Source of the DNA: Anaerolineales bacterium
GTDB taxonomy: Bacteria; Chloroflexota; Anaerolineae; Anaerolineales; Villigracilaceae
Direction of reading: 5' to 3'
Assembly (NCBI GenBank): GCA_020634885.1
Contig: JACKAW010000001.1
Coordinates: forward strand, 748,679 to 812,678
DNA length: 64,000 bases
The notes beneath the pieces were generated by a model. That model saw only the letters and a list, made by a program, of their open reading frames with translations. It was not told the DNA's origin and made no database searches. Position 1 is the first letter of the stretch; every line of letters starts with the position of its first letter. Both the position numbers and the translations under genes were made by a program. This document shows, one piece after another, positions 8,039 to 16,493 of the stretch.

Positions 8039-8872
8039 ATGGAAACCTTCTTCTCTTTTCTTGAAAAACGGGTGGATGACTGCTCCTCCCTCCTGTGTGT
8101 GGGACTCGACCCGCACGTCTCCGACCTCCCAAGCCCCACCGCCGCCTCAGCCCGCGACTTTTGTATTGATCTTGTTAAACAGACCTCTCGCTACGCTGCG
8201 GCTTTTAAACCCAATGCCGCATTCTTCGAGGTATTCGGCGCCGAAGGCTGGACGGAACTCAAGCGCGTGATTGAAACCATCAATGAAGAATCAGACCGAA
8301 TGGGGTCGCGCATCCCCATCATCCTGGATGCGAAGCGCGGTGATATTTCATCCACCGCAGAGGCGTATGCCAAATCTGCTTTTGAGCACCTCGGCGCCGA
8401 CTGCATCACCTTGAATCCCTACCTCGGCAAAGACTCCATCGAGCCATTCCTTGGTTATGAACAAAAAGGCGTCTTCCTGCTTTGTAAAACATCCAACGCC
8501 GGTTCCATGGATTTGCAGAACCTGCTCGTCATGCCAATGGGGTCTGACATGCCCATGCCTTTGTATATTTATGTGGCGCAGCTTGCTCAGCAATGGAACG
8601 AGAAGAATAATGTGGGCATCGTGGTGGGAGCAACCCACCCGCAGATCATGGAAATGATCCGCGCGGCGGTGCCAAATTTGTGGTTCCTTTCTCCTGGCGT
8701 TGGCGCACAAGGCGGCGAGTTGGAGATCACCCTCAAAGCCGGTTTGCGGGAAGATGGCAAGGGAATTTTGCTGCCCATCTCCCGCGCCATCTCCCGCGCC
8801 GAAAACCCCGGCAAAGCCGCCGCAGAAATTCGTGATGAAATTTTGCGCATCAAAAGAGAATTGAATAAATAG
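8039..8872 (+). CDS. pyrF: Orotidine-5'-phosphate decarboxylase (type 2)
   Basis: Decarboxylates OMP to UMP, the last step of de novo pyrimidine synthesis. At 277 residues it matches the longer type 2 PyrF family (about 270-310) rather than the 230-residue E. coli type. The catalytic LDAKRGDISSTA motif (about 101-112) carries the Lys-Asp pair, and LSPGVGAQGG (about 220-229) is the phosphate-binding loop. AAAGGAAACC before the ATG is a good ribosome site. First gene of an operon with pyrE (11-bp gap) and pyrD. Confidence 0.95.
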   Translation: METFFSFLEKRVDDCSSLLCVGLDPHVSDLPSPTAASARDFCIDLVKQTSRYAAAFKPNAAFFEVFGAEGWTELKRVIETINEESDRMGSRIPIILDAKRGDISSTAEAYAKSAFEHLGADCITLNPYLGKDSIEPFLGYEQKGVFLLCKTSNAGSMDLQNLLVMPMGSDMPMPLYIYVAQLAQQWNEKNNVGIVVGATHPQIMEMIRAAVPNLWFLSPGVGAQGGELEITLKAGLREDGKGILLPISRAISRAENPGKAAAEIRDEILRIKRELNK

Positions 8873-8883
8873 AGGAGTTCATA

Positions 8884-9498
8884 ATGAGCGAAAAACAGGT
8901 TTTGAATAAACAGTTGGCTATGCTTGCAGATGAGCTCCTCTCTGCGGGTTGCATCAAGTTCGGCGAATTCACGCTCAAATCCGGGCTCAAAAGCCCCATT
9001 TATATTGACCTGCGTCAGATCATCACCTACCCAAAATTGTTGGAAAAGATCGGCGCCGCCTACCTGCCCTTGCTTTCCAATTTAAACTTTGCACGCATTG
9101 CAGGCTTACCTTATGCAGCCATTCCCATTGCCACAGCGGTTTCGCTTGCCGGTGATTACCCCATGATCTATCCGCGCAAGGAGGCAAAGACCTACGGAAC
9201 CAAAGCGGATATTGAAGGTGAATATCATGCTGGTGAAGTGATCGTAGTCATTGACGACCTCGCCACAACCGGCGGCAGTAAGTTTGAAGCCATCGAAAAA
9301 TTGACCGGCGTGGGTCTGGCTGTGAAAGATGTTGTGGTGTTGGTCGATCGTCAATCGGGCGCCAAAGAGTCGTTGGAGCAGGCAGGCTACAACCTCCACG
9401 CCGTGTTGACCATCACACAACTGCTCGATCACTGGGAATCCACAGGGGCTGTGGATAAGTCTAAGATCGCTGAAACCCGCGAGTTTTTGAAAGGCTAG
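8884..9498 (+). CDS. pyrE: Orotate phosphoribosyltransferase
   Basis: Transfers ribose-5-phosphate from PRPP to orotate, giving OMP. The PRPP loop is clear: VIVVIDDLATTGGSK (about 119-133). The substrate part KFGEFTLKSGLKSPIYIDLR (about 21-40) and the YPRKEAKTYGTKADIEG flexible loop are also typical. At 204 residues the length is normal. GAGGAG stands 9 bases before the ATG. It makes the substrate of the PyrF encoded just upstream. Confidence 0.95.
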   Translation: MSEKQVLNKQLAMLADELLSAGCIKFGEFTLKSGLKSPIYIDLRQIITYPKLLEKIGAAYLPLLSNLNFARIAGLPYAAIPIATAVSLAGDYPMIYPRKEAKTYGTKADIEGEYHAGEVIVVIDDLATTGGSKFEAIEKLTGVGLAVKDVVVLVDRQSGAKESLEQAGYNLHAVLTITQLLDHWESTGAVDKSKIAETREFLKG

Positions 9499-9502
9499 TT
9501 CT

Positions 9503-9706
9503 ATGACCGGTTCTGAAACAACCCTTCCCCTGGACCTTTCTTCTGCCTTAGCCATGGATTCAGAAGCCCAGTCTATTTTTGATAACCTGCCGCTCTCTCA
9601 CCAACGGGAATACATCAAATGGATCGAAGAAGCCAAAAAGGCAGAAACCCGCACCAGGCGAATTCAACAGACGATAGAGCAATTGAAGAAGAAAAAGAAT
9701 GTATAA
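9503..9706 (+). CDS. Small YdeI/OmpD-associated-like protein
   Basis: A 67-residue protein whose second half (IFDNLPLSHQREYIKWIEEAKKAETRTRRIQQTIEQL) matches the C-terminal domain of the 'bacteriocin-protection, YdeI/OmpD-associated' family, normally the end of a 150-200-residue protein. Here only that helical domain is present. It starts 4 bp after pyrE and overlaps the pyrD start by 8 bp, so it is probably translated by coupling. Whether it affects pyrimidine synthesis is unknown; the tight packing may only reflect operon organisation. Confidence 0.75.
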   Translation: MTGSETTLPLDLSSALAMDSEAQSIFDNLPLSHQREYIKWIEEAKKAETRTRRIQQTIEQLKKKKNV

Positions 9707-10715
9707 ACTTTTTCGCCCCCTGCTATTTCGACTCAGTTCTGAGCGTGCTCACGCGCTTACGATTAATGCATTACGCATGGCAGGGAAACTCCCCCCCGCC
9801 CGCCTCTTCCTTGACCTTATGTTTGCTGCGCCATCCAAGCCTGTTACTGTCTTTGGGCTGGTTTTTAAGAACCGGGTCGGTTTGGCGGCAGGGTACGACA
9901 AGGATGGTATAGCCGTTCAAGGTTTATCTGCCCTGGGGTTTGGGCATGTGGAGGTGGGAACCGTCACACCCAAGCCGCAGTTGGGCAACCCAAGCCCACG
10001 AGTGTTTCGGCTGGTGGAAGATGAAGGCGTTATCAACCGTATGGGGTTTCCTTCACGCGGCATGGAGTATGTGAAGAAGCATCTATCGGGAAAAAGAAAA
10101 CAAGATTCTATCCTCGGCGTGAACCTCGGTAAGAATAAAGAAACCCCCAATGAAGATGCTGTTTTAGATTACTTAGCCCTTTTGCAAAATTTTGCAGGTA
10201 TGGCTGATTACCTGACCATCAATGTCAGCTCACCCAATACGGTGGGGCTTCGCAGCTTGCAAGGGCGCGAAGCGTTGGAAGGCTTGCTTACTCAATTGCA
10301 CCAACAGCGCATCATTGAACAACAAACATATAAGAAGAATCTTCCCATTCTTGTGAAGCTTGCACCAGACCTTTCTGACTCTGAACTGGCAGAGGCGCTC
10401 GAAGCCATCATCCACACACAGATGGATGGAGTCATCGTGACGAATACAACCTTGGGGCGCGAGGGATTAAGGTCAAATCATCGGGGAGAGACAGGTGGCT
10501 TAAGCGGCAGTCCGCTCACAGTTAAGAGTGAGGCGGTTCTTCGTCAAACATTGAAGCTGTTAAATGGTCAAATCCCTGTAGTGAGCGCGGGCGGAATCAT
10601 GAATCCGGATGATGCCAAACGCCGCCTGGATATGGGGGCGGCGCTGGTGCAGGTCTACACGGGTTTGGTCTATCGCGGACCAGGGTTGGTGAAAGCCATT
10701 GCCAAAGCGGGATGA
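9699..10715 (+). CDS. pyrD: Dihydroorotate dehydrogenase (quinone), class 2
   Basis: FMN enzyme that oxidises dihydroorotate to orotate and passes electrons to membrane quinone. The N-terminal helical part (about 1-40) is the membrane-associated extension of class 2 enzymes. The barrel contains FKNRVGLAAGYDKDG (about 56-70), NVSSPNT (about 175-181) and VSAGGIMNPDDA (about 290-301). At 338 residues the length is normal. It overlaps the preceding small gene by 8 bp and completes pyrF-pyrE-pyrD. A weak A/T-rich hairpin after it (10718-10743) may end the operon. Confidence 0.95.
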   Translation: MYKLFRPLLFRLSSERAHALTINALRMAGKLPPARLFLDLMFAAPSKPVTVFGLVFKNRVGLAAGYDKDGIAVQGLSALGFGHVEVGTVTPKPQLGNPSPRVFRLVEDEGVINRMGFPSRGMEYVKKHLSGKRKQDSILGVNLGKNKETPNEDAVLDYLALLQNFAGMADYLTINVSSPNTVGLRSLQGREALEGLLTQLHQQRIIEQQTYKKNLPILVKLAPDLSDSELAEALEAIIHTQMDGVIVTNTTLGREGLRSNHRGETGGLSGSPLTVKSEAVLRQTLKLLNGQIPVVSAGGIMNPDDAKRRLDMGAALVQVYTGLVYRGPGLVKAIAKAG

Positions 10716-10859
10716 AAAAATAAGTAAAAATATTTGCTTATTTGTAAGTTTGCTATTATGGAGTTGTTACTGAACAACAACTAAAAAGAAATCTTTTATT
10801 CAATAGCCTTCATGTATAAAGTATGTACTGTAAAAAATATATTCTATATGGAGGCTCAA

Positions 10860-11255
10860 ATGAAAAAGATCGTTTTGTACTTCGGTTCCCTGTTTCTCGT
10901 GGCTGTGATGTTGGGCATGACGGTCGGTCATGCGAGCGCCAGCGAACTCTACGATGATAGTGATTTGAATGGGGCGGCGCCCAAAGTGTACTTGGTTTCA
11001 CCCTATTTCAACGGCATTCCTGCTGGCACACGTATTTCAGCGCAGATGTTCGTTCAGTCAGACATTCGAGGCTTGGAATGTGTAACGATCAACAATGAGG
11101 GGTCGGTGGTATGCACATTCCCTAAACGGTTTGGCGGGGAAAATGCAACCCTGTATTTGACAGTGGGCGGTAAGATGTTGATCTTTTACGTCAGAATTCC
11201 GCATGTTCAGGTGATTACGCCAGCGCCTGCACCCGCGCCCTCCCCAATTATATAA
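10860..11255 (+). CDS. Small exported protein, unknown function
   Basis: 131 residues starting at the ATG that follows GGAGG (10850-10854); the frame is open 16 codons further, but that would place the signal peptide internally. Residues 1-27 are a signal peptide (KKIVLYFGSLFLVAVMLGMTVGHASA). The mature part has beta-rich character (KVYLVSPYFNGIPAGTRISAQMFV, NATLYLTVGGKMLIFYV) and one pair of cysteines, and ends in a short Pro/Ala tail (PAPAPAPSP). No family was recognised. It stands alone, with an inverted repeat GTTGTT/AACAAC upstream and a strong terminator downstream. Confidence 0.7.
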   Translation: MKKIVLYFGSLFLVAVMLGMTVGHASASELYDDSDLNGAAPKVYLVSPYFNGIPAGTRISAQMFVQSDIRGLECVTINNEGSVVCTFPKRFGGENATLYLTVGGKMLIFYVRIPHVQVITPAPAPAPSPII

Positions 11256-11296
11256 GGCAAAACTTGATCTGAATTTTCGCAAAGTGAAATAACATA

Positions 11297-11334
11297 AAAA
11301 AAGAGCCTCCTGAAATTGGAGGCTCTTTTTTTAT
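11297..11334. terminator. Bidirectional intrinsic terminator
   Basis: AAAAAGAGCCTCC / GGAGGCTCTTTTT stem with A and T tracts on either side; it ends the small exported-protein gene and also the convergent kinase gene, whose stop codon lies in it. Confidence 0.88.
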
Positions 11335-13403
11335 GGCAGGGCGGGTCTTAAAACGGGCTTGGGCGACTCAGTTCGTGAGGTGAAGAAATCAGCGGGTAGT
11401 TCTGGCAGCGGGTCAATTTTGCGCTGTACGGTGATCGAGTCGGTGGGGATCAGGTATAGGTTGATCGGGCTGCTGCTGCCCAGCCGAATATCTTGAAAGG
11501 CAAATAAGATCTGGCTGCTATCGGGGCTGAAGACGGCATCGCGGTAACAACAATTACCTTCGTACGGAAAAGCATGGTCTGCTTTGTGGGTGAAGAGGCT
11601 GTACAAGAACAGGTCTCCAAAGCCGTCGTTGCGGACGTTGCTGTTGAGCAGGAAAAGAAGACCGCCGTCCCAATCAAAATGGGCGATCTCTTCAGGGAAT
11701 TGGAAACGCCCCTGTGGGAAGTCATCTGCAACAGAATCGCCGATGCCTTCACAGGTTTCCACATTCACTACACGGATGGCTTCGCCGCGAATGCCGTTGA
11801 GGTTGGCGGCATATTCAATGGCAAGTTGTGTGCCATCGTCTGACCATTGCACTTCCTTGATGGCGAGGTCGTTGTAAAAACATCCCTTGAATTCATCCAA
11901 ATCGCTTTTGCGGGCGGCAAAGGGCAGGCGTACCGGGTCGTAGGGAATGACATACAGTTCGCGGTTTACGCTGATGGCAACGCGCTTTCCATCAGGTGAA
12001 ACGGCAAACCCTTCAAGGTACTCGCCTGCGGTGTAGCGGAACACAACTTCTTCAACAAGCGTTTCAATGTTTACTGTTTTGACGGTTTTTCCGGTGGTGT
12101 ACAGAATGTTCTTGCCGTCATTCAACCATTGCAGGTTGGTTTTGGGGAGCCCGTCGTTGGTTACTTGCAGACGGTTTCCGCCTTCCATATCCATGATCCA
12201 AATATCGTTATTGCGCAGCAGGGCGATCATATCTGCGCCGCCCGCAAGGGGTAAACCGGTGGAGCTCGCCGGAGTGACCGCTTCTGTAGGCTGGGCGGGC
12301 AATGGGGTTGCTGTCCATGTGATGACCACGGGCTGCTTGGTTTCTGTGGGGAGGGGATCAGCTTGTGATTGCGTGGCAGAAGCCGCCGGTTCAAGCATGA
12401 CCTGAAGCAGCCCACTGTTCCAGACTAAGAATCCTCCGCCGATAACGATTGCAGCCAAAACCAGAGCCATGACCATTCCTGCAATGGGGCTTCGCTTTTT
12501 TTCTTTTGATCTTTTTACAGTGGCGGTCTTGTTGAATGGTGAGATTTTTGCCGTGGCATTTATGTTTTTGGTGGGATTCTCTCCGCGTAGAAAAGCCTTG
12601 ATGGTTTCGACCAGCTCCACCGCAGTTGTGAAGCGGTCGTCTGGCTTTTTCGCCATCGCGGTCGAGATGACCTTTTCCATCCAAATCGGCAGGTTGGGGT
12701 TGGCTTCCAAAATATGCGGTACCGGCTCGGTGACGTGCTTGATCGCCAACCCAAGTGGAGTATCTGATTGATACGGTTGTTTGCCTGTGACCATTTCATA
12801 GAGGATCACGCCCAGCGCGTAAATGTCGGCGCGTCCGTCCACCACATCACCAGAGGCTTGCTCAGGCGCCATATACGCTGGAGTGCCGATGATGGCAGAG
12901 CCGGTCATGTTGCTGCTGTTATCACCCTGGCTGAATTTTGCAATGCCAAAGTCTGAAATAAGTGGAACGTTCTTGTTGGTAAAAAGGATGTTGGCAGGTT
13001 TCAGATCGCGGTGGACAATGCCTTTTGAGTGGGCTTCATCCAACCCTGGCGCGATCTGTTCGATCACTTTGATGGTCTCTTCAATGCTGTAGGTTTTTCC
13101 ACGAATGCGCTCTGAAAGTGAGCCCCCGTTCATATAACGCATGACAAAATAAGGCTGCCCGTTCTCTTCGCCTACATCATAAACAGGGACAATGGAGGGA
13201 TGTTCCAACTGGGCAATGATCTTCGCCTCGCGTTCAAAACGCATCTTGAACTGCGGGTCAGCGTGGATCAACTCTGGCGGCAGAAACTTGATGGCTACCT
13301 CACGCTCAAAGCGGGGATCCCATCCGTGATACACGGTAGCGAAACCGCCGCGACCCAGTTCGCCTCTTATTTCATAACGTCCGATTCTTTCAGGGGTAGC
13401 CAT
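11331..13403 (-). CDS. Membrane Ser/Thr protein kinase with extracytoplasmic beta-propeller domain
   Basis: Hanks-type receptor kinase of 690 residues. The kinase domain covers about 8-272: glycine loop GELGRGGFATVY, Lys39 in VAIKF, catalytic HRDLKPAN (131-138), DFG (151-153) and APE (179-181). One transmembrane helix is at about 306-328 after a Lys/Arg-rich stretch, then a Pro/Thr linker. The outer part has TolB/WD40-like strands (NDIWIMDMEGGNRLQVTNDG, LQWLNDGKNILYTT, VAVSPDGKRVAI-like), so it probably reads an extracellular signal. I chose the ATG at 13403 because MATPERIGRYEI is a typical kinase start; 40 extra codons upstream look non-coding. The kinase substrate is unknown. Confidence 0.92.
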   Translation of the reverse strand: MATPERIGRYEIRGELGRGGFATVYHGWDPRFEREVAIKFLPPELIHADPQFKMRFEREAKIIAQLEHPSIVPVYDVGEENGQPYFVMRYMNGGSLSERIRGKTYSIEETIKVIEQIAPGLDEAHSKGIVHRDLKPANILFTNKNVPLISDFGIAKFSQGDNSSNMTGSAIIGTPAYMAPEQASGDVVDGRADIYALGVILYEMVTGKQPYQSDTPLGLAIKHVTEPVPHILEANPNLPIWMEKVISTAMAKKPDDRFTTAVELVETIKAFLRGENPTKNINATAKISPFNKTATVKRSKEKKRSPIAGMVMALVLAAIVIGGGFLVWNSGLLQVMLEPAASATQSQADPLPTETKQPVVITWTATPLPAQPTEAVTPASSTGLPLAGGADMIALLRNNDIWIMDMEGGNRLQVTNDGLPKTNLQWLNDGKNILYTTGKTVKTVNIETLVEEVVFRYTAGEYLEGFAVSPDGKRVAISVNRELYVIPYDPVRLPFAARKSDLDEFKGCFYNDLAIKEVQWSDDGTQLAIEYAANLNGIRGEAIRVVNVETCEGIGDSVADDFPQGRFQFPEEIAHFDWDGGLLFLLNSNVRNDGFGDLFLYSLFTHKADHAFPYEGNCCYRDAVFSPDSSQILFAFQDIRLGSSSPINLYLIPTDSITVQRKIDPLPELPADFFTSRTESPKPVLRPALP

Positions 13404-13428
13404 GTGCGCAAGTATACCGATGAACTGT

Positions 13429-14058
13429 TTATTCTGCCATGTACAGACCGCCGCTTGCTTCCATCCAGTCGGCGATCCGCTCAACAGCGGCGGGTATGTT
13501 GTTGTCTGAAATATCCACCTCAAATTTGGGCAGGATCGAGTCTGCGAACATGGAGCGGATGAGCTTCTGTTCTTCCACGAACAGATTCAGGTCATCATAT
13601 TGTGATGGGTTGCCGGAAACTTTGAGCCGTTCTTCGCGGGCGGCTGCAAAAGATTCGGGCGTGCGCGTCAGTAGGATGAGCCGAAAGTTAAGCGGCAGCA
13701 GGCGTTCTTCCAGCCAGTTGAAGTCGTACGCCTTGTTATAGGTCATCTGCTGGTACATGCGTGTGGAAAGATGAAAGCGGTCCACGATCCAGGAATAATA
13801 TCGCTGCAATTCGAACAGTTTCACCCACGTCTCATACGTTTCCATTGCCAATGCTTCTTCTTGCGGCTCAAAGTTGATCAGTCCGCGCCCCCAGGGAAAA
13901 TTGGTAAAGGCGCACCACTCGCCGGAGATGAGCGGCGAGTGGTATTTGTACTTGCGCGGTCCCACAATGCGCGGATGTTCGTTCAGCGCAAAGGCAATAT
14001 CGGTTTTAAACGTAAGGCGTGTGCCTTCAAGAATGATCTTTGGTGTGAGCTTGCTCAT
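13429..14058 (-). CDS. dTMP-kinase-like P-loop protein with degenerate Walker A
   Basis: 209 residues. It begins IILEGTRLTFKT, the place and shape of a thymidylate-kinase-like P-loop (LEGxxGxGKT), but the glycine before Lys is Phe. DRFHLS (about 92-97) and FRLILLTRTPESF (about 130-142) resemble the DRY/S and LID-proximal parts of dTMP/deoxynucleoside kinases. It could be a nucleotide-binding protein that has lost phosphotransfer, or a sulfotransferase-like fold; neither is proven. It starts inside the stop of the TPR lipoprotein gene (ATGA overlap), so the two are co-transcribed, and the kinase gene follows 25 bp later. Confidence 0.6.
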   Translation of the reverse strand: MSKLTPKIILEGTRLTFKTDIAFALNEHPRIVGPRKYKYHSPLISGEWCAFTNFPWGRGLINFEPQEEALAMETYETWVKLFELQRYYSWIVDRFHLSTRMYQQMTYNKAYDFNWLEERLLPLNFRLILLTRTPESFAAAREERLKVSGNPSQYDDLNLFVEEQKLIRSMFADSILPKFEVDISDNNIPAAVERIADWMEASGGLYMAE

Positions 14059-14930
14059 GGGGTATTGACGAAGTTTTCCAGTTCCGGTTCCAACTCAATG
14101 CCAAGTTCGCGGGCGCGCAGCAGGTACTGCTTTGCCAATGCATCATCGCGGATGGATTCTCCGTAGTAATAGGCAGACCCTAAAAAGTAATTCACATATT
14201 CGTTGTTCTGCATTTGCGGATACGTCAATTCAAGATAATCACGCCCTTGTTCATACTCTTCCAACACAACATAAGAGATGCCAATGAAGACCTGCGCATC
14301 CACAACATATTCAGAATCTTGAGCTTTATAAAGTCCTTCCGCTTGTTTAAATTGGACTATGGCATCTTGATACTGCTCCAACGAAAAATAGACCCGTCCG
14401 GCGCCGTAATATCCCTCGGGGTCGTTTGGGTTGATGCGCAGCAGTTCGTTATATTCTTTTAGCGCATTATCGTATTCATCGAGGTCCATGTAATTATTGG
14501 CAAGCCCCATATGCGAAACATTATTATCCGGCGCCACTGCAATCGACCGTTCATACCAGGCTTGGGCTTCCTGATAATTGCCTTCCTTACGGTATAACAG
14601 CGCAAGGTTATCCATGGCATCGCAGTATTCGGGGTCAAGTTCAATTGCCGTCTGATATGCCTGTATGGCAGATTGGGTATCTCCCACAAGGTCATAATCC
14701 ACGGCTTGGTTGTAGGCATCTACGGCTGCCTGAATTTCAGAGGAACAATAAATGTCAGATGTGAGATCGCGGTTTTCTTCGGTCACTACCGCTTCAGGTG
14801 TGGGTGCAAGGAACGCCTCGGTTGGTAATGGCGCAATGGTCGGCGCTTCGCTTGGGTTGAGCGCTTTTTCCACCGTGGCACAGGCAAGTGAACTTGAAAG
14901 CAGTAATAGTATAAAAAAGTATTTTTTCAT
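14055..14930 (-). CDS. TPR-repeat lipoprotein
   Basis: 291 residues. The start is set by AAGGAGG before the ATG at 14930; the signal peptide is KKYFFILLLLSSSLAC with lipobox SLAC, so Cys17 is the lipidation site. A Pro/Thr/Glu linker follows. From about 80 onward are four to five tetratricopeptide repeats (IQAYQTAIELDPEYCDAMDNLA, AQAWYERSIAVAPDNNVSHMGLA, ALKEYNELLRINPNDPEGYYG, AIVQFKQAEGLY). It is presumably a surface scaffold for protein contacts. Its stop overlaps the dTMP-kinase-like gene, and the Ser/Thr kinase gene is next, suggesting a signalling or envelope group. Confidence 0.85.
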   Translation of the reverse strand: MKKYFFILLLLSSSLACATVEKALNPSEAPTIAPLPTEAFLAPTPEAVVTEENRDLTSDIYCSSEIQAAVDAYNQAVDYDLVGDTQSAIQAYQTAIELDPEYCDAMDNLALLYRKEGNYQEAQAWYERSIAVAPDNNVSHMGLANNYMDLDEYDNALKEYNELLRINPNDPEGYYGAGRVYFSLEQYQDAIVQFKQAEGLYKAQDSEYVVDAQVFIGISYVVLEEYEQGRDYLELTYPQMQNNEYVNYFLGSAYYYGESIRDDALAKQYLLRARELGIELEPELENFVNTP

Positions 14931-15075
14931 GGAAAACCTCCTTTTTGTGTATGTGAATTTTCTCATTTGAAACTGTACAGCCAATGGTTATTAAGTACTG
15001 TTTTGAGATTCTGATAAATTTCTGAAATGATTCGGCAACCCTCTTGTGGTATATTCCCCCCGCATAGGTAAACTT

Positions 15076-15441
15076 ATGGACGATAAAATCACGATCATCG
15101 AAGGACCGCCCCCGATCTTTGAGCATGTCAGCGACGGTTGGGCAATGGGCTTGAACGAAGGCCCGAATCTTTCCATCCCCGCGCTTACGCGTTTGCGCAC
15201 ATTCAATGGACCAGCCCTGGTTCAGCGCTGTTACAACGCGTGGCACAACAGAACTTCCATCCACCTGCATTACCGCAACGAGACGGGACTTGAGCAGACC
15301 GCTCCCATCCTCGCCGCCCGCAATGTAGAAACGGATGAAGGACATGTACTGTTGTTGTGGGTCTATCTCGATAGTGATAAGGTCGAATACGAAACCGACA
15401 CCGGCGACGACGACCAGTTTGACGATTACCCGGGTGAATAG
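15076..15441 (+). CDS. Conserved hypothetical protein with acidic tail
   Basis: 121 residues, no signal peptide or membrane helix. The ATG at 15076 is preferred because the upstream in-frame codons lie over a likely -10 region (GGTATATTCC). The core (ITIIEGPPPIFEHVSDGWAMGLNEGP, LVQRCYNAWHNRTSIHLHYRNETGL, APILAARNVETDEGHVLLLWVYL) reads as a compact alpha/beta protein; the last 20 residues are mostly Asp and Glu. I do not recognise the family. It is divergent from the TPR lipoprotein gene and is followed by a terminator. Confidence 0.7.
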   Translation: MDDKITIIEGPPPIFEHVSDGWAMGLNEGPNLSIPALTRLRTFNGPALVQRCYNAWHNRTSIHLHYRNETGLEQTAPILAARNVETDEGHVLLLWVYLDSDKVEYETDTGDDDQFDDYPGE

Positions 15442-15451
15442 GGTATAAAAT

Positions 15452-15490
15452 AAGTGACAGTCATTTTAATAGTGACTGTCACTTTTCTTT
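15452..15490 (+). terminator. Intrinsic terminator
   Basis: AAGTGACAGTCA / TGACTGTCACTT with a TTTTAATAG loop, followed by TTCTTTT. Confidence 0.8.
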
Positions 15491-15502
15491 TCAGGATTCG
15501 AT

Positions 15503-16273
15503 ATGACCACGCTTCTTTCTTCGCTCAATGCTGGGGTGCTCACCCTAAGCCTTAACCGCCCCGAACGCGCCAACGCCTTCAACTTTGAAATGACCACGGC
15601 GCTGCAAAATTCACTTGCAGAGGCGCAAAAAGATTCACAGGTGCGCTGCGTTGTCATTTCAGGGAATGGCAAACTCTTCAGTTCCGGGCAGGATATTACC
15701 GAGATGAAGCTCGGCGGCGGCGAGATTTCGTACCGTGAGCATTTGGAGAAGACCTATAACCCGCTCATTTTACAGATCCGTGAAATGGACAAGCCGGTTG
15801 TGGCGGCTATCAATGGGGCATGTGCCGGGGCTGCGTTTGGCATTGCACTTGCTTGTGACCTGCGCATTGCACATACCAGCGCGTATTTTGTAGTCGGCTT
15901 TAGCGGCATTGCCCTTGCACCAGATTCGGGCGTCTCGTTACTGTTGCCAAAGTTGATCGGGTTGGGCAGGGCGCAGGAGTTCTTCTACACAAACAAACCG
16001 ATCTTTGCAAAGCAGGCGCGTGAGTGGGGTCTCGTCAATCAAGTAGGTGGATTCAACTTTCAGCGTGTGGTAAACCAAATGGTCAGCGACCTGGCTCAAG
16101 GTCCGCGTGAGGCGTTTGCGGCGGGCAAGAAGGCGTTCAATTTGGCGATCCTTCCAAACCTGGCAGAGGCGCTGAATCAGGAAGGCATCCTTCAAGACGG
16201 GCTGGGCAAATCGGCAGAGCATCAAATGGCGGTAAAAGCGTTTTTAGAGAAGCGTAAACCCAAATACGACTAG
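15503..16273 (+). CDS. Enoyl-CoA hydratase/isomerase family protein (PaaG-like)
   Basis: 256-residue crotonase-fold enzyme acting on acyl-CoA thioesters. Oxyanion-hole segments are GKLFSSGQDITEM (about 54-66) and ACAGAAFGIALACDLRIA (about 105-122). The stretch GIALAPDSGVSLLLPKLIGLGRAQE resembles PaaG-type isomerases, where Asp rather than the second Glu of hydratases is found. A role in aromatic (phenylacetate-like) or fatty acyl-CoA breakdown is plausible but no pathway partner is adjacent, apart from glutaryl-CoA dehydrogenase 1.7 kb downstream. AGGA precedes the ATG. Confidence 0.88.
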   Translation: MTTLLSSLNAGVLTLSLNRPERANAFNFEMTTALQNSLAEAQKDSQVRCVVISGNGKLFSSGQDITEMKLGGGEISYREHLEKTYNPLILQIREMDKPVVAAINGACAGAAFGIALACDLRIAHTSAYFVVGFSGIALAPDSGVSLLLPKLIGLGRAQEFFYTNKPIFAKQAREWGLVNQVGGFNFQRVVNQMVSDLAQGPREAFAAGKKAFNLAILPNLAEALNQEGILQDGLGKSAEHQMAVKAFLEKRKPKYD

Positions 16274-16355
16274 CGTATCCGAATTAAAATCGCGGGGTTA
16301 CATAAAACGTCAAAAGATGTCATTTTTTGTCAGAAATCAGTGTACTTTTGTCATA

Positions 16356-16384
16356 TTGACGCAGGTTTGAATTTCTTGTATAGT
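16356..16384 (+). promoter_or_regulatory. Sigma-70-type promoter before gdhA
   Basis: TTGACG (16356-16361), 17-base spacer, TATAGT (16379-16384); transcription should begin near 16391, about 100 bases before the gdhA start. Confidence 0.75.
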
Positions 16385-16393
16385 TTCGCAGTA

Positions 16394-16466
16394 ATGATGA
16401 ACCAGCAAATTCACATCGGTTGTGAATAAGCGGGCGCCCGTCCGGGGTGCCCGCTTATATTTTCTC
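16394..16466 (+). promoter_or_regulatory. gdhA leader with two hairpins, the second a strong terminator
   Basis: Hairpin 1: ATTCACA/TGTGAAT (16409-16427). Hairpin 2: a 14-bp stem 16426-16439 / 16445-16458 with a 5-base loop, followed by ATATTTTCTC. The two share two bases. Because a good promoter lies just upstream, most transcripts would stop after about 75 bases, so this is either an attenuator of gdhA or a small RNA. A possible 11-codon reading frame, MMNQQIHIGCE then TAA (16394-16429), sits at the 5' end but lacks a ribosome site. Confidence 0.55.
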
Positions 16467-16493
16467 TAAACCCTCTACCCTAGGAGAGTAAAA

